Below, piece by piece: positions 1-10,619 of a stretch of DNA of 64,000 nucleotides (the first letter of the stretch is position 1; every line of letters starts with the position of its first letter). The notes beneath the pieces are model-generated. The model was not told the origin of the DNA. It saw only the letters and a program-made list of their open reading frames with translations, and searched no databases. This stretch comes from Lantana camara (taxonomy: Eukaryota > Streptophyta > Magnoliopsida > Lamiales > Verbenaceae): positions 87,766,501 to 87,830,500 of the forward strand of contig CM074858.1 in the NCBI GenBank assembly GCA_037501455.1, read 5' to 3'. The position numbers and the translations under genes are program-made.

Positions 1-296
1 TATGTGTGTGTAAATATTAAAACATTATTTTAAAAAAAAAGAAAGAAAGAAGAACATAATATGAAGAAATGGCCACGTTGCATGCACGAACTATAGTTTC
101 TTGATTTTGAGCCTTGTTCCCGTACAAGCCATACTCAATCTTAAACTTAGTGAGGTCTGGCTGGTTAGGTTCACAAACAGTCTAAGTTTGGTTGCACTAA
201 TCCTACTTGAAAAGTTTACATACTATTCACAGAGATGGTGCCAGAATTCGAGTGTAGAGGGATGAGATTAGAACTTGATAAAAGTTAGGTACTTAC
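1..296. other. Intronic or flanking sequence of the FAR pseudogene
   Basis: AT-rich sequence downstream (in gene orientation) of the last recognised FAR exon. A consensus-like GTAAGT donor on the minus strand at 291-296 opens this stretch as an intron. The next FAR exon, which should begin with the conserved proline-alanine-aspartate segment, was not recognised here and probably lies to the left of the window. Nothing else is supported. Confidence 0.5.
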
Positions 297-378
297 TACA
301 TCAAGAACTCCATTGGGGTCGACAAGGAAACCTGTAATGCGGCCCTTTCCGTAGTTCATAACGACTGGATCCATCATC
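297..378 (-). pseudogene. Fatty acyl-CoA reductase (FAR) pseudogene, exon D
   Basis: FAR enzymes reduce long-chain acyl-CoA or acyl-ACP to primary fatty alcohols with NADPH, for waxes, suberin or pollen wall. Reading the minus strand, 82 nt between an AG acceptor (379-380) and a GTAAGT donor encode MMDPVVMNYGKGRITGFL followed by VDPNGVLDV, the well-conserved stretch after the PGW(M/I)EG motif in plant FARs. It joins in frame to exon C (AGC AG|G ATG). This piece is intact, but the gene is broken elsewhere. Family identification rests on remembered FAR sequence patterns, not a search. Confidence 0.85.
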
Positions 379-412
379 CTGGATTTCAAGATATTTTTGT
401 CAGTTCATGAAA

Positions 413-942
413 GAGTTATTTGCACCCAAAACCTTGTGTAATTCGAAAAGAGAAAAAAAACCCTGTAAAAGAAATTAGTTTAAAAAATCCTGTGTTATAA
501 AACTTAAGCCTACCGCCCCTTTTCATCATCCCGTCAACTGAATGACGTGTTTTGACTAAAATGTCCCTCCTCATTTTAGAAGCATTCAACCAAAATTAAA
601 GAGTTATATGCACAAAAAATCCTGTGTTATGCGTAAAGAGCAAAAAAGATCCCGACAAAAAAAAAATTATTTATTTACTAAGGGCGTGACTTTTGGGTAG
701 ATTTTTTTATTTATTATTTTATTTTTTGGTGAAAGATAAGGTTTTTATTAATACATTATTAATAATTATATATATATTTTAATTTTCTTTAAGAATTAAA
801 TTAAGTAAATAATGATAAGGTTCATAGATTTGTTAAGGTTAAAACTTGTTATGCATTCTTTCTTAGAGCATAATAAGGTTTATTAAGTGAATAATAATAA
901 TAAAAGAATAAATAATATTTTATTGGATTTAACAATTATATT

Positions 943-984
<42 letters not shown>

Positions 985-1497
985 GTTTTTCATATATATT
1001 TTGAAAATAATGTATATAACATTTAGATATTTAGATATTTTTTAATTTATTAATATAATATTTAATAAAGTAAAAAATTGATATATAACATGTTTTAATA
1101 TATGATTTAAAAAAAAGAAAAATAAAATTAATTAGTAATTCATATAACATATCAATTTTTCAATATAATAATATAACTAGAACTCATTATATTAAAAATC
1201 AAATAAATAAATAATTATTTAAAATTAGAAAAGTTAATGTGGCAAAAAAAATTTCAAACTCTGTTTACAGGGATTTCTGTGCACAATTCAACAAATACAG
1301 AGTTTTTTGTGCATATTTTAACAACTTATTTTCTTTCAATAAGGGACTCAAAAGAATGGCACGAGAGACTCAAGCATAGGCTGCAGGTTTTCCGTACAAA
1401 GAAAAAAAAAACATAAGGTTTTTTGGGAGAATTTTTTTTTGGACAGAATTTTTATTGCTCTTTTCGAATTACATAGGATTTTGGGTGCAAATAACTC
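413..1497. mobile_element. Non-autonomous TIR DNA transposon in a FAR intron
   Basis: The ends form an inverted repeat of about 40 bp: the left end starts GAGTTATTTGCACCCAAAA and the right end finishes with its near reverse complement (about 1458-1497). Diverged versions of the terminal sequence recur inside, at about 600-650 and 1260-1335, in opposite orientations, giving nested subterminal repeats. The interior is very AT-rich with no plausible ORF. I see no clean target duplication, so the superfamily (Mutator-like or other) is not assigned. It sits between FAR exons D and C, entirely in intron sequence. Confidence 0.7.
946..984. repeat. (AAT)n microsatellite
   Basis: About twelve consecutive ATA/AAT trinucleotides inside the TIR element. 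The flanking sequence is similarly AT-rich. Probably a length-variable simple repeat with no coding role. Confidence 0.9.
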
Positions 1498-1567
1498 AGT
1501 AATTAAATTAAACTTCGAAACATTTTTACTAATCTATTTAGGTTGAACAAACTGTGTGGGATTTTAC

Positions 1568-1729
1568 CTGCTTCCCTCCATCCATCCTGGGAACTGGTCC
1601 TTGTACGTGCTCTCGATTACGCCCGACCTAACTACAACGACGGGTATGTCGCCTCTTAGAGTTTCTATCATCATCTCTCCCATGCTTTGGTAAATGCATA
1701 TGTATCTTGCCATCCAAATGTGTTTGCCC
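1568..1729 (-). pseudogene. Fatty acyl-CoA reductase pseudogene, exon C (catalytic YxxxK exon)
   Basis: On the minus strand this encodes ANTFGWQDTYAFTKA, then GEMMIETLRGDIPVVVV, RSGVIESTYKDQFPGWMEGS. It holds the Tyr-x-x-x-Lys catalytic motif (YAFTK) of the FAR/NAD-binding-4 family and the PGWMEG signature. The exon ends at a GTAAAA donor (1566-1567) and joins exon D in frame. Two lesions are visible: one base is missing between the KA and MGEM codons (around 1689-1693), shifting the frame, and the expected AG acceptor upstream reads TG. Together with the exon A and B lesions this marks a pseudogene. Copia-1 lies 69 bp upstream, in the preceding intron. Confidence 0.88.
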
Positions 1730-1792
1730 ATATCAAGATGAAAGTTGAATTAAGGGATCTTAACTTGGTTTCTCGCGACCATTAAGTTCTTA

Positions 1793-1797
1793 CATAT
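1793..1797 (+). repeat. Target site duplication of Copia-1 (left)
   Basis: CATAT immediately before the 5' LTR is repeated at 19256-19260 directly after the 3' LTR. This fixes the outer limits of Copia-1 across 17.5 kb of nested sequence. Confidence 0.9.
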
Positions 1798-1977
1798 TGT
1801 TAAAAGGGAAGGTTGACCGTAATACCTTATCACCCGTTTTAGGGCCGATTTGTCGGGATCTTTGTCCCGTGTATAGGCTTATTTATATTCTCTGTTTCCT
1901 CTGTATTAGAATATACGAATACAAGAAAATGAATACCAATTTCAGTTTTACCCAAGCATTGTCCATTAAAATTAACA
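1798..1977 (+). repeat. Copia-1 5' LTR
   Basis: Begins TGTTAAAAGG and ends ATTAACA, matching 19076-19255 over its whole 180 bp with two substitutions seen by eye. Contains AT-rich promoter-like sequence (ttatttatattc) near 1879-1890. Confidence 0.95.
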
Positions 1978-1992
1978 TGGTATCAGAGCAGG
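1978..1992 (+). other. Copia-1 primer binding site
   Basis: TGGTATCAGAGCAGG directly abuts the 5' LTR. This is the standard plant copia PBS, complementary to the 3' end of initiator methionine tRNA. Confidence 0.92.
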
Positions 1993-2019
1993 TTTCGATT
2001 CAATAACGAATCGAATACC

Positions 2020-2560
2020 TTGCTTCATCATCTACCGATGGAATCACTCACGAAAACTAGTCAATTGCCGGCCAAGTTTCGCGCCCAGATGGCGGAACCT
2101 CTCAGGCACAGACAACCCGGAAAAATTACCCAAACCTCCATAAACATCAAACTCACAGATAACAACCAAGAACAGGCAATTCAACCAACCGTACTCAACA
2201 GAGAGATCCGGAGAGATCTGTTAAAACAAGAACCCAAGGCCACGGTGGAGGCAGCCTACGCCGCCATCCGTAAAGAGACGGTGCGTTCCCACACCCTGAA
2301 GACGATAGCGGCCGGTGGAGAAACCGAAACCCTAGAAATTGGGTCCGGCCTAGTCTTGTACAGGGAGAAAGGGGGAGGCCACCTTAAGATAACCACCGGA
2401 GTGGTGGCGAAAGGAAAAAACCGATGCGACACCATCGCGATTGCAGACGGGAAAGGAGGCGAAGAACAGGGATCAAGAGATCCAAAGGGTGGCGCCGTCG
2501 TCCAGAGAGACACCCAGCCAGGAGGGGCGACGGTTGGCCGTGCCAACGCCGATATCACCC

Positions 2561-2591
<31 letters not shown>

Positions 2592-3051
2592 ATCAGACAA
2601 GAGAGAGGAGAGCTGTACAACAGTTATCGGGTTTGGGGGTGATGTCCCAAACCCTAACCCCCACATTTATAACTCTAAAGAATTTGTGCAAATGCCCCCC
2701 TTTTTTGAGAATCTGCAAAAAGAACCCCAATCTTCTAATTATGCTCTTACCACCCATCCTACATTTAATGGGTCGTCAACTTGGATTTTGGATTGTGGAG
2801 CTACAGACTCTATGACATTTGACCTCTCCGATTTGACTGATCGGGTGGACTCTAAAATATCTCATATACAAACTGCTACTGGGGGTCAACCGGTGGTAGA
2901 ACAAGCGGGGTCAATTCTTATCACTCTGAAACTAAAACTAAGCAATTGTCTTTATGTCCCATCATTGTCTTATAAATTGCTGTCATTAAGCCACATAACG
3001 AGAGAGTTGAATTGTGTGGTCCTGATATATCCTCGTTTTTGCTTGATATAG
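2020..3051 (+). pseudogene. Copia-1 gag-protease fragment with internal gag deletion
   Basis: A single open frame of 343 codons. The start resembles a copia Gag N-terminus (INIKLTDNN at about residue 43) but jumps directly to the Gag C-terminal region (EPKATVEAAYAAIRKE, about residue 71), so the central UBN2-type Gag domain appears deleted. No intact CCHC knuckle was seen; a CGG-repeat-encoded glycine run lies around residue 182. Protease follows at about residue 255 (WILDCGAT), where the usual Asp-Ser/Thr-Gly reads Asp-Cys-Gly, and LYVPSLSYKLLS is the familiar segment after it. The frame is cut at 3051 by the target duplication of Copia-2A and resumes at 13140. Confidence 0.8.
2562..2590 (+). 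repeat. (CGG)n trinucleotide repeat
   Basis: A perfect run of about nine to ten CGG units within the Copia-1 gag remnant, giving poly-Gly in the gag frame and poly-Pro or poly-Ala in others. Other-frame ORFs here are by-products of this repeat. Confidence 0.9.
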
Positions 3052-3055
3052 GACT

Positions 3056-5011
3056 TGTTGGAAAACACGAATCAGAAAGCAGCGGAATTTAAAAAAAATT
3101 TCCCAACAAAAGGATCTTGGACTCGCAATTGTGTATCCAAATTCGTAGACATAGAAAACTTACTTTTCTTTTATTCTTTCTTGAAGCGTTACAAGCCACC
3201 CAAGAACGCTCTTCTCGCGGCTTGTTCCCCTCTCCTTGGTAAAGCTCGAATCTTCAAACTTCTAACTTGAAGTCTCTAGAGAAAGTCCACCAACTTGATC
3301 ACAATCTAACTAGTAAGGATGCTACTTCTCTAGTTAGTGTTTAGGCTTAACCTAGGGTTTTATTTAATCTTGGAGAAAGGAAGGTGTTCAACACATGAAC
3401 CAAAAGAACTGCCAATTAGCTCTAAAGGGGAGCATGAGCTCCCCTATATATAGGAAAGGGAGAGGGACGGCCGAACCTATTCCTTGTTGGGCAAGGATTT
3501 GGTCCCTCTCTCTCCTATTACTTGATCATCAAGTAATTTTCAACTTTGACTTTGAATTCTAATTCAAATCAACTTTCAAGAGAGCTAAAATATCCAAACT
3601 ATTTTTGGATAATTTTATACTTTATTTATTTAAAATAAATAACTTATTTTATCTAATTAATTAATTCATAATTAATTAACTAGATTATTTTTCTCCAAAA
3701 TTAGACTTTCTTTTTAATTCAAAATTAAACCAAAGTCTATTAAATAATTAACACATTTAATTATTTAACATATATATACAATATATATATTTATACACGT
3801 GTGGGACACGTGTCACAAGAACACGTGTCACTCACGTGAGCCACACGTGTGGTTTCACACGTGTGGAACCCTCTAGGCCCGATTAACTCGTTTAATCATT
3901 TTTAAGCCTTAACTCATGTAACCAAGTTGTTGTGTGTGACCCTCTAGGTTCTCAATTCAATTAGCAGTGACCCTAATTAATTAATTCAATAATTAATTAA
4001 TCAGTCCACAGATTAAACAACCATAGTCTAGCAACAGGTGTTTAACCCCTAGCTGAATTGGAATGTTCGGATTCGACAGAACCTTTAAGTCATTGATTAA
4101 TGTGAGATACAATCCTCCTACTTACTATCTCTCAACCAAGATCTAGGGCAAGGGAATAATCAGAACCCTAATAATCCGGTTTTAAAGCTAAGTGCATTTC
4201 ATATCCATTTGATCTCAATCCAAGAAACTCTTTTCTTGATGTCTTGATCTACTGCCTTGGCCAAGGACTCCATATGGCATATGAATGACTTACACAATAA
4301 GAGATCAACTTGCGAATGCAAGTGTAGGTGCTTTCTTGATTCTCATTCACTTTCATGAATCACTTGTGCAGCCCCAGCATAAGCCTTGAATCAGTTGTCT
4401 AAGGCGACACCCTTTAAAGCTTATACCTAAGACTACAAAGTTAACTCATAAAGTGACAAGGAACCTCAAGTCTAAGGATCAATTAATCACATCAATGACT
4501 CATGAGATATTTCCTAATCTGGAAGTTTCCATTTCCTGAAATAGAAACTTCCTTTCCCATTTAGGAATCTTCTCACACGGGGCACCTCAGTAAACTTACT
4601 TATTAAAGTAAGCACCCTCATGTATCACGCACGTATCAACTATACACTTTGCACCTCCATGAAACAATGTGGTCCTTCTTAAGGGCGCGATCCCACAAGC
4701 AAGCCTTAGAGGAGTTAGGTTGACACTCCCACTGTCTGTAGGACTCATCGGCTTGGAGTATTTTACTAATCATGACTTATGTGATATAGGGCTCGTTTCA
4801 TGAACCATTTCACCTAAATGGTAGAGTCCTAAAGTCATCAGGATTAGGGGAGTTCTTATACATGCACAACTAAAGTAAACGCATACCAAACAAGAGCATA
4901 TAAAGAAGTGTTACCTCAAATCGTTATTTCATTCAAAGATTGTCTGTGATTACAATAAGGAAAAGCACAAAGCGGATATACAATCGGCTTTCTAGGGCAC
5001 TATTCCTAACA
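3056..5011 (-). repeat. Copia-2A 3' LTR
   Basis: 1,956 bp, collinear with 11184-13139 with scattered substitutions. Contains the six-G-box cluster (3796-3863), AT-rich TATA-like runs (about 3770-3795) and a CTATATATAG element near 3452-3461 beside a GGGGAGCTCATGCTCCCC inverted repeat. Confidence 0.95.
3796..3863 (-). promoter_or_regulatory. Cluster of six CACGTG G-boxes in the Copia-2 LTR
   Basis: Six CACGTG palindromes lie within 68 bp, starting at 3796, 3807, 3822, 3833, 3844 and 3858, most inside the longer palindrome ACACGTGT. On the element strand they sit immediately upstream of a TATAAATATATA run. CACGTG is the core bound by plant bZIP and bHLH factors (ABRE/G-box). The cluster recurs at about 11924-11991 and, with some sites mutated, at about 51231-51300. 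A role in stress- or light-driven LTR transcription is inference. Confidence 0.65.
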
Positions 5012-5025
5012 ATCTCCCACTTGCC
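5012..5025 (-). other. Copia-2A polypurine tract
   Basis: The minus strand reads GGGCAAGTGGGAGAT directly before the 3' LTR, a typical copia plus-strand primer site. Confidence 0.85.
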
Positions 5026-5027
5026 CG

Positions 5028-8024
5028 TCAAAGCCATTCTAAAGCTACTCTAAGTCCCATCTTCTGAAGATGACCTTGGAAAGCTTCTCGACTAAGGGGT
5101 TTAGTAAGTGGATTTGCCACGTTCTCTGCTGATGTGACCCTCTCAATTTGCACATCTCCTCTTTTGATAATATCACGGATTAGGTGATACTTCCTCATAA
5201 TGTGTTTGGTCCGTTGGTGAGATCTTGGTTCTCTTGCTTGAGCAACCGCCCCAGTGTTGTCACAAAACACAGTAATGGGGTCTTTCATGCTAGGAACAAC
5301 ATTTAACTCTTGAATGAAGTTTCTAATCCGAACACCTTCCTTAGCTGCATCATTTGCAGCTAAGTATTCGGCCTCAGTGGTCGAATCTGCAGTGGTTGTT
5401 TGCTTGGAACTCTTCCAACTCACTGCTCCGTCGTTTAGGCAGAAAATGTATCCTGACATTGACTTAAAATCATCTAAGTCAGATGCAAAGCTTGCATCGC
5501 AGTATCCTTCGACATTAAGATCTTTCTGACCTCCGTAAACTAAGAATAAATCTTTAGTACTTTTCAAGTACTTAAGAATATTCTTCGCGGCAGCCCAGTG
5601 GCCATCTCCAGGGTCAGATTGGAAACGACTTGTTACACTAAGTGCATAAGCCACATCCGGTCGAGTACATAACATTGCATACATTATGCTACCTATTGCT
5701 GATGCATAAGGTGTATGAGTCGTTCTTTCCTTCTCAAGGTTAGTCTTAGGACACATCTTCTTTGAAAGACATGTTCCTACACTCATAGGAAGGTTCTTAA
5801 CCTTTGCTAACTTCATATTGAATCTCTTCAATACTTTGTCAATGTACATCGACTGTGATAGTCCTATTAACCTTCTAGATCTATCTCTATAGGTTTTAAT
5901 TCCAAGGATATAGGACGCATCACCAAGATCTTTCATCTCGAATTGGTTTGATAACCATAACTTAGTCACTTTCATATCATCCTTCGAATTCCCAATAAGA
6001 AGGATGTCATCAACATAAAGTACTAAGAATTGTACTGAGGTCTCCAATTCCTTTCTATACACACAAGACTCATTCGAAATTTGAATGAAGCCAAACGCTT
6101 TGACTGATTCATCAAATCGAATGTTCCAATTCCAAGAAGCCTGTTTCAATCCATAGATTGATCTTTGGAGTTTGCAAACCTTTTGCTCACTCCCACTGAA
6201 TGTGAAACCTATGGGTTGCTCCATATAAATGTCTTTATCAATGTCACCATTGAGAAAGGCAGTTTTCACATCCATTTGCCATATCTCGTAGTCATAATAT
6301 GCAGTAATGGCAAGCATGATCCGAATAGACTTTTGCATTGCAACTGGCAAAAAAGTTTCATCAAAGTCTACGCCGGGTCTTTGAGTGAATCCTTTTGCAA
6401 CCAGTCTTGCTTTGTAGGCTGCAATGCTTCCATCAACTCCAAGCTTTCTCTTAAAGATCCATTTGCAACCTATGGGTTTGACCCCATCAGGCAAATCTAC
6501 CAAGGTCCAAACTTGGTTGGAGTTCATGGAGTCCATTTCGGATTTCATGGCTTCTATCCACTGTTCAGAGTCAGAATCTGAAAGTGCCTCCTCATATGTT
6601 GAAGGATCATTATCCTTTTGAGAGATTTCATGGATGAAACCATACCATCTCTCCGCCTGTCTAGGAGTGCGTTCAGAACGCCTCAGAGGAGGATTTTCGT
6701 GTGTATCGAAATTCGTGATTGGTCGTGGTTGATCAGGAGGAGACGTTTCTTCAGTGGGTGGTGTGGGATCACTTTGTACTTCTTCTAATTCTATGATCTT
6801 GCCTTTCTTTTCTTTAAGGAACGGTTCCTCAAGAAAAGTGGCATTTCTGGAAACAAACACCTTTTGCTCAGATTGATCATAGAAGTAGTATCCTATGGAT
6901 TCCTTAGGATAACCTACAAAGTAGCATAAGTTAGAACGAGATTCTAACTTATCTCCCACTGTCCTCTTCACGTAAGCAGGACAACCCCAAATTCTTAAGT
7001 AAGAATAACTAGGGATTTTACCATGCCACATTTCATAGGGCGTTTTAGGGACTGACTTAGAGGGAACTAGATTCAAAATCTTTGCTGCACTTTCTAGGGC
7101 ATAGCCCCAGAAAGAAGGTGGTAAGTCAGTGAAACTCATCATGGAACGAACCATGTCAAGTAAGGTTCGATTCCTTCTCTCAGAAACTCCATTAAGCTGA
7201 GGAGTTCCCGGAGGAGTCCACTGAGAGATAATCCCATTATCTTTGAGATGATTAAGGAATTCTTCACTAAGATATTCGCCTCCTCGATCAGATCGAAGTG
7301 CTTTGATCTTGTGACCAGTTTGGTTCTCAACCTCCTTTCGAAATTCCAAGAATTTCTCAAAAGCTTCAGATTTATACTTCATTAAGTATACATAACCATA
7401 TCGACTAAAGTCATCGGTAAAGGTTATGAAATACTGATGATTGTTTCTAGTGCTTACACTGAGCGGTCCACAAACATCAGAATGGATCAAATCCAAGACC
7501 TTAGTGGCACGTTCCACAGTTCCTTTAAAAGGAACTTTGGACATCTTTCCTTTGAGACAGGATTCGCAAGAAGTTAACTCTTTGAGATCATTTTCAGAGA
7601 ATGATCCTAAAGTGTTTATCTTGCTAATTCTGTTCTTGGAAATGTGTCCTAATCTAGCGTGCCATAAGGGAGCTGAAACTTTGTCATCTCTCTTACGCTT
7701 CGTTTCTCGTTGTATATTCATGATATTGATATTCTGAGTTAGATAAAGTCCATTACTTAGAGTACCGATGTGAACGGAAGAGTTGTTCCGTTTAATAAAG
7801 TATTTACCATTCTTAATATAAGTTTTATAACCTTCACAATCTAAAATTGGAACAGAAATTATATTACGAATAATGCTCGGTACATAAAGGACTTTATTTA
7901 AGACTAACTCAAAACTACCTAAATCTAATCTAATTGTGCCTAAAGCTCGAGCTTCAACGTTTGAGCCATTGCCGATCTTCAAGACACATTCTCCTTCTTT
8001 GAGTTGTTGGACTTCACTTAGCAT
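5028..8024 (-). pseudogene. Copia-2A pol: protease end, integrase, reverse transcriptase, RNase H
   Basis: 998 open codons on the minus strand. GAG-pre-integrase histidines (LWHARLGH) are near residue 125 with CESCLKGK near 155. The integrase core has Asp in IHSDVCGPL, Asp in RSDRGGEY and Glu in GVSERRNR, the last two with D-35-E spacing. RT has QMDVKTAFLNGD (about 585) and the YVDDILL catalytic box (about 668). RNase H follows (GYCDASFASD about 832, TEAEYLAA about 884), ending VALEWL. This stretch is intact, but relative to copy B one base is missing just upstream (about 8033), separating it from the protease motif (LDTGCGT). Copy A pol therefore cannot be read through from gag. Confidence 0.93.
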
Positions 8025-8155
8025 CTGTACATCTTACAGATATGAGTTCCACAACCGGTATCAAGTACCCAAGAACTAGAATTAATAGAAAGATTTACTT
8101 CAACGAGAAAGATACCTTTCTTTAGAGTAGCCTTGTACTCTGGGCAGTTTCTCCT

Positions 8156-8947
8156 CTAATGTCCCGCTTTGCCACAATGGAAGCAAGCATCCTCTTTCTG
8201 ATCACGCTTCTTCTTTTGGGCCTTCCCCTTCGAAACGCCACCAGTGGGCCTAAGGGGTTTCTTCTTCTTCTTTTGGGCTTTCTTGCCCTTACCTTTAGAA
8301 GGCCCAGAAGAGGAAGATGGAGCATTCACCATCAAAACCTTATTGCCCTTCTTGATCGTGCTTTCAGCAGTCACAAGCTGACTAATCAGCTCAGCTACAG
8401 TAGCACCAACATGATTCATGTTGAAGTTAAGGACAAATGGGTTGAATGATGGTGGGAGCGAGGCTAGCAACAAGTCCACTGAAAGCTCATCTTTCAGTGG
8501 CATGTCCATGGAGGCAAGTTTCTCAGTAAGGGCAAGAAACTTGAGTCCATATTCATGGACACTTGAACCTTCCCTCATTCTCAAGTGGAGCAATTCCTTT
8601 GAAGCGTTATACCTTGTAACATGTTCATGAGGGCGGTAAAGTTTCTCTAAGTGGTCGTAAATCTCCCAAGCAAATTCCATGGCCTCATGTTGCCTTTGCA
8701 AGTCCGGAGACATGTTAGCCAACATAAGGCAACGGGCTTGGAGATTATCATCCTTCCACTTCTGAATCGCATCCCGCTCGGCCCGAGTGGGAGCCTCCCC
8801 TTCGGGACTAGGCTCCCCTTCGAAGAGAACATAAGTTCTCTTCTCAGAATCTAAAATAATTTTTAGATTCCTCAGCCAATCAGAATAGTTGGGACCAGTC
8901 AACTTGTTTGACTCGAGGATCGATACAAGAGGGTTTTTGGTTGCTAT
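8156..8947 (-). pseudogene. Copia-2A gag (start codon lost, stop in zinc knuckle)
   Basis: The Gag capsid-like domain (YSDWLRNLKIILDSEK, then LNFNMNHVGATVAELISQL) is followed by a Lys-rich tail and the first half of a CCHC knuckle, CFHCGKAGH. The knuckle is cut by a TAG where copy B has TGG (tryptophan). The initiator, ATG at 56378-56380 in copy B, is ATA here (8945-8947). Both are G-to-A changes on the coding strand. Expected role: the structural protein of the virus-like particle that packages element RNA. Confidence 0.9.
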
Positions 8948-9153
8948 TTCAAAACACGTAGAGAATCACAGAATCTACGACCTAAATGGTAAAACAAAGA
9001 ACTAGTGAGCATGCTGAATTATAACGATATACAAAAGATAAGGTCTTTAATCTAATGTAGCTCCCACTGTTTTTCAAAGATCTATAATTCCCAAAGATCT
9101 AAGAGGAACACGTTTCCCAATGGGTACTAAGATCCTACACATTTTACCTCGAA

Positions 9154-9475
9154 CCCACGACTCGTGGACATTCAAAGTAAGAACCCTAGGTAGGTACAAC
9201 TTACCAATTCTAACACCTTTAGAACTCTTAGTAATTATTTTTGCATCACCTATCTTTCAACATGGACCCACGACTCGTGCGACATCCATATTTACTTAGG
9301 CGTTAAGCTAGACCCATCAATCATAAGATCATGATCAAAACTTAGTTTGAACGACCCACGACTCGCGGACATCGCCCTTGCTAAAATTGACCATGAAATA
9401 TTGATCATTTAAAATGATCAATTAAGTAACTAAGAACTAATAAGCTTCACTAGCTATCCCACGACTCGCGGACAA
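9154..9475 (-). repeat. Four spaced CCCACGACTCG motifs in the Copia-2 leader
   Basis: CCCACGACTCG followed by (T/C)G(C)GGACA occurs four times, 88 to 113 bp apart, and is preserved in copy B (about 56586-56905). Between the copies of the motif the sequence is ordinary AT-rich leader. Function unknown. Confidence 0.75.
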
Positions 9476-10619
9476 TAACTAGCTTCACTTACTAAACTTA
9501 AAACCTATTGATGGAATGCTAGGAATTAAATTAAAAATTTTCATCTCGAATTTAAATACCTATTTGTTCGAAATTAGCTTAATATTTAATGGGAATTTTC
9601 GAATCAACCGGAGAGTTGTCCGGTTCGACCTCACCAACATATATGTTATCCAATTTTATTTGTCTTGATTAATGCAAGTACACTTAAATGCATTTCAAAC
9701 AAGCACATAAACAGATAACATGTCCTAGCATGATACTAACATGTAATGATCATGGGTTCTACCTATCGTATGCGTGATATGTGGGAGCCACTCCACAATC
9801 AAAAGTTCTAACATACATGCCACATAAACAGTTTAAATCACATAAGGGAAAGCGGTAACAAAATACGAGCCCTATCTCTATTACATTTAACAATTGAGAT
9901 TCCCCTCCCTAACATTTTGAGGGGTCTTCACTTATGGCCTCCTTGTTACTTGAATGTGGTCCATCTTACTCCATGGGTGCATTGTCTCCAAAATGAAAAT
10001 AAAACCTCACCACCTATCTCTACTCTCAAATTACAATAAAAAGAAAAAAGACATAAAGTAATAAGGCTCAATCTTCATATTGGCCTTAGACAATTACACG
10101 GGCATACCCCGGCCTAAAAAATAGTAATATGGAAAGCCACATAATAAATCACATAACAGTACGCACATAAGTGAGGCTCCAACCTCAATTGAAAAACGCA
10201 ACTATAGGGCTCCAACCCCAATTTAAACCATCCATGTGCATAAATTAAAACCATACATAAGTTTAAACCCATGATCACCTAACATGCTTTTGCAAGAATC
10301 TAAATTTAACCAATAAATTAAAATTCTCGCCTTAAGCTCTAATAGCTTAAAACACGACTTAGATGCAATTTTTGTTCAAGAGCCTTTTCTATAAAACCCA
10401 AAAAACAATGAACTAATAAAATTCCAATTAATTTCTGAAAATTAATAATTTTATTCTTTCAATATTTTCAGAAAATAAAGATTGTAATTTTTCCAAAGTT
10501 TAAATCGCTTAAATTTCTAAAATCCCAATTTAAACAATTATTTCAAAAATAATTCAAATTTAATAAATAAAATTTTTCAGAAAAATTAAATCGCGATTGG
10601 ATTGGACTAAACACGAAAA

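Noticed and set aside
1978..1992. tRNA-like sequences at the PBS sites (also 11169, 21358, 40998, 47588, 58569)
   Set aside because: Only complementary to tRNA 3' ends; no cloverleaf or A/B boxes, so they are primer sites and not tRNA genes.
1797..2006. Short ORF reading through the Copia-1 LTR (also at 19075-19290)
   Set aside because: It starts at a non-ATG codon and is just LTR sequence shared by both ends.
2256..2815. Pro-rich or Ala-rich ORFs over the CGG repeat
   Set aside because: Frames other than the gag frame, dominated by a trinucleotide repeat.
6165..6581. 138-codon plus-strand ORF in Copia-2A
   Set aside because: Shadow of the RT domain on the minus strand.
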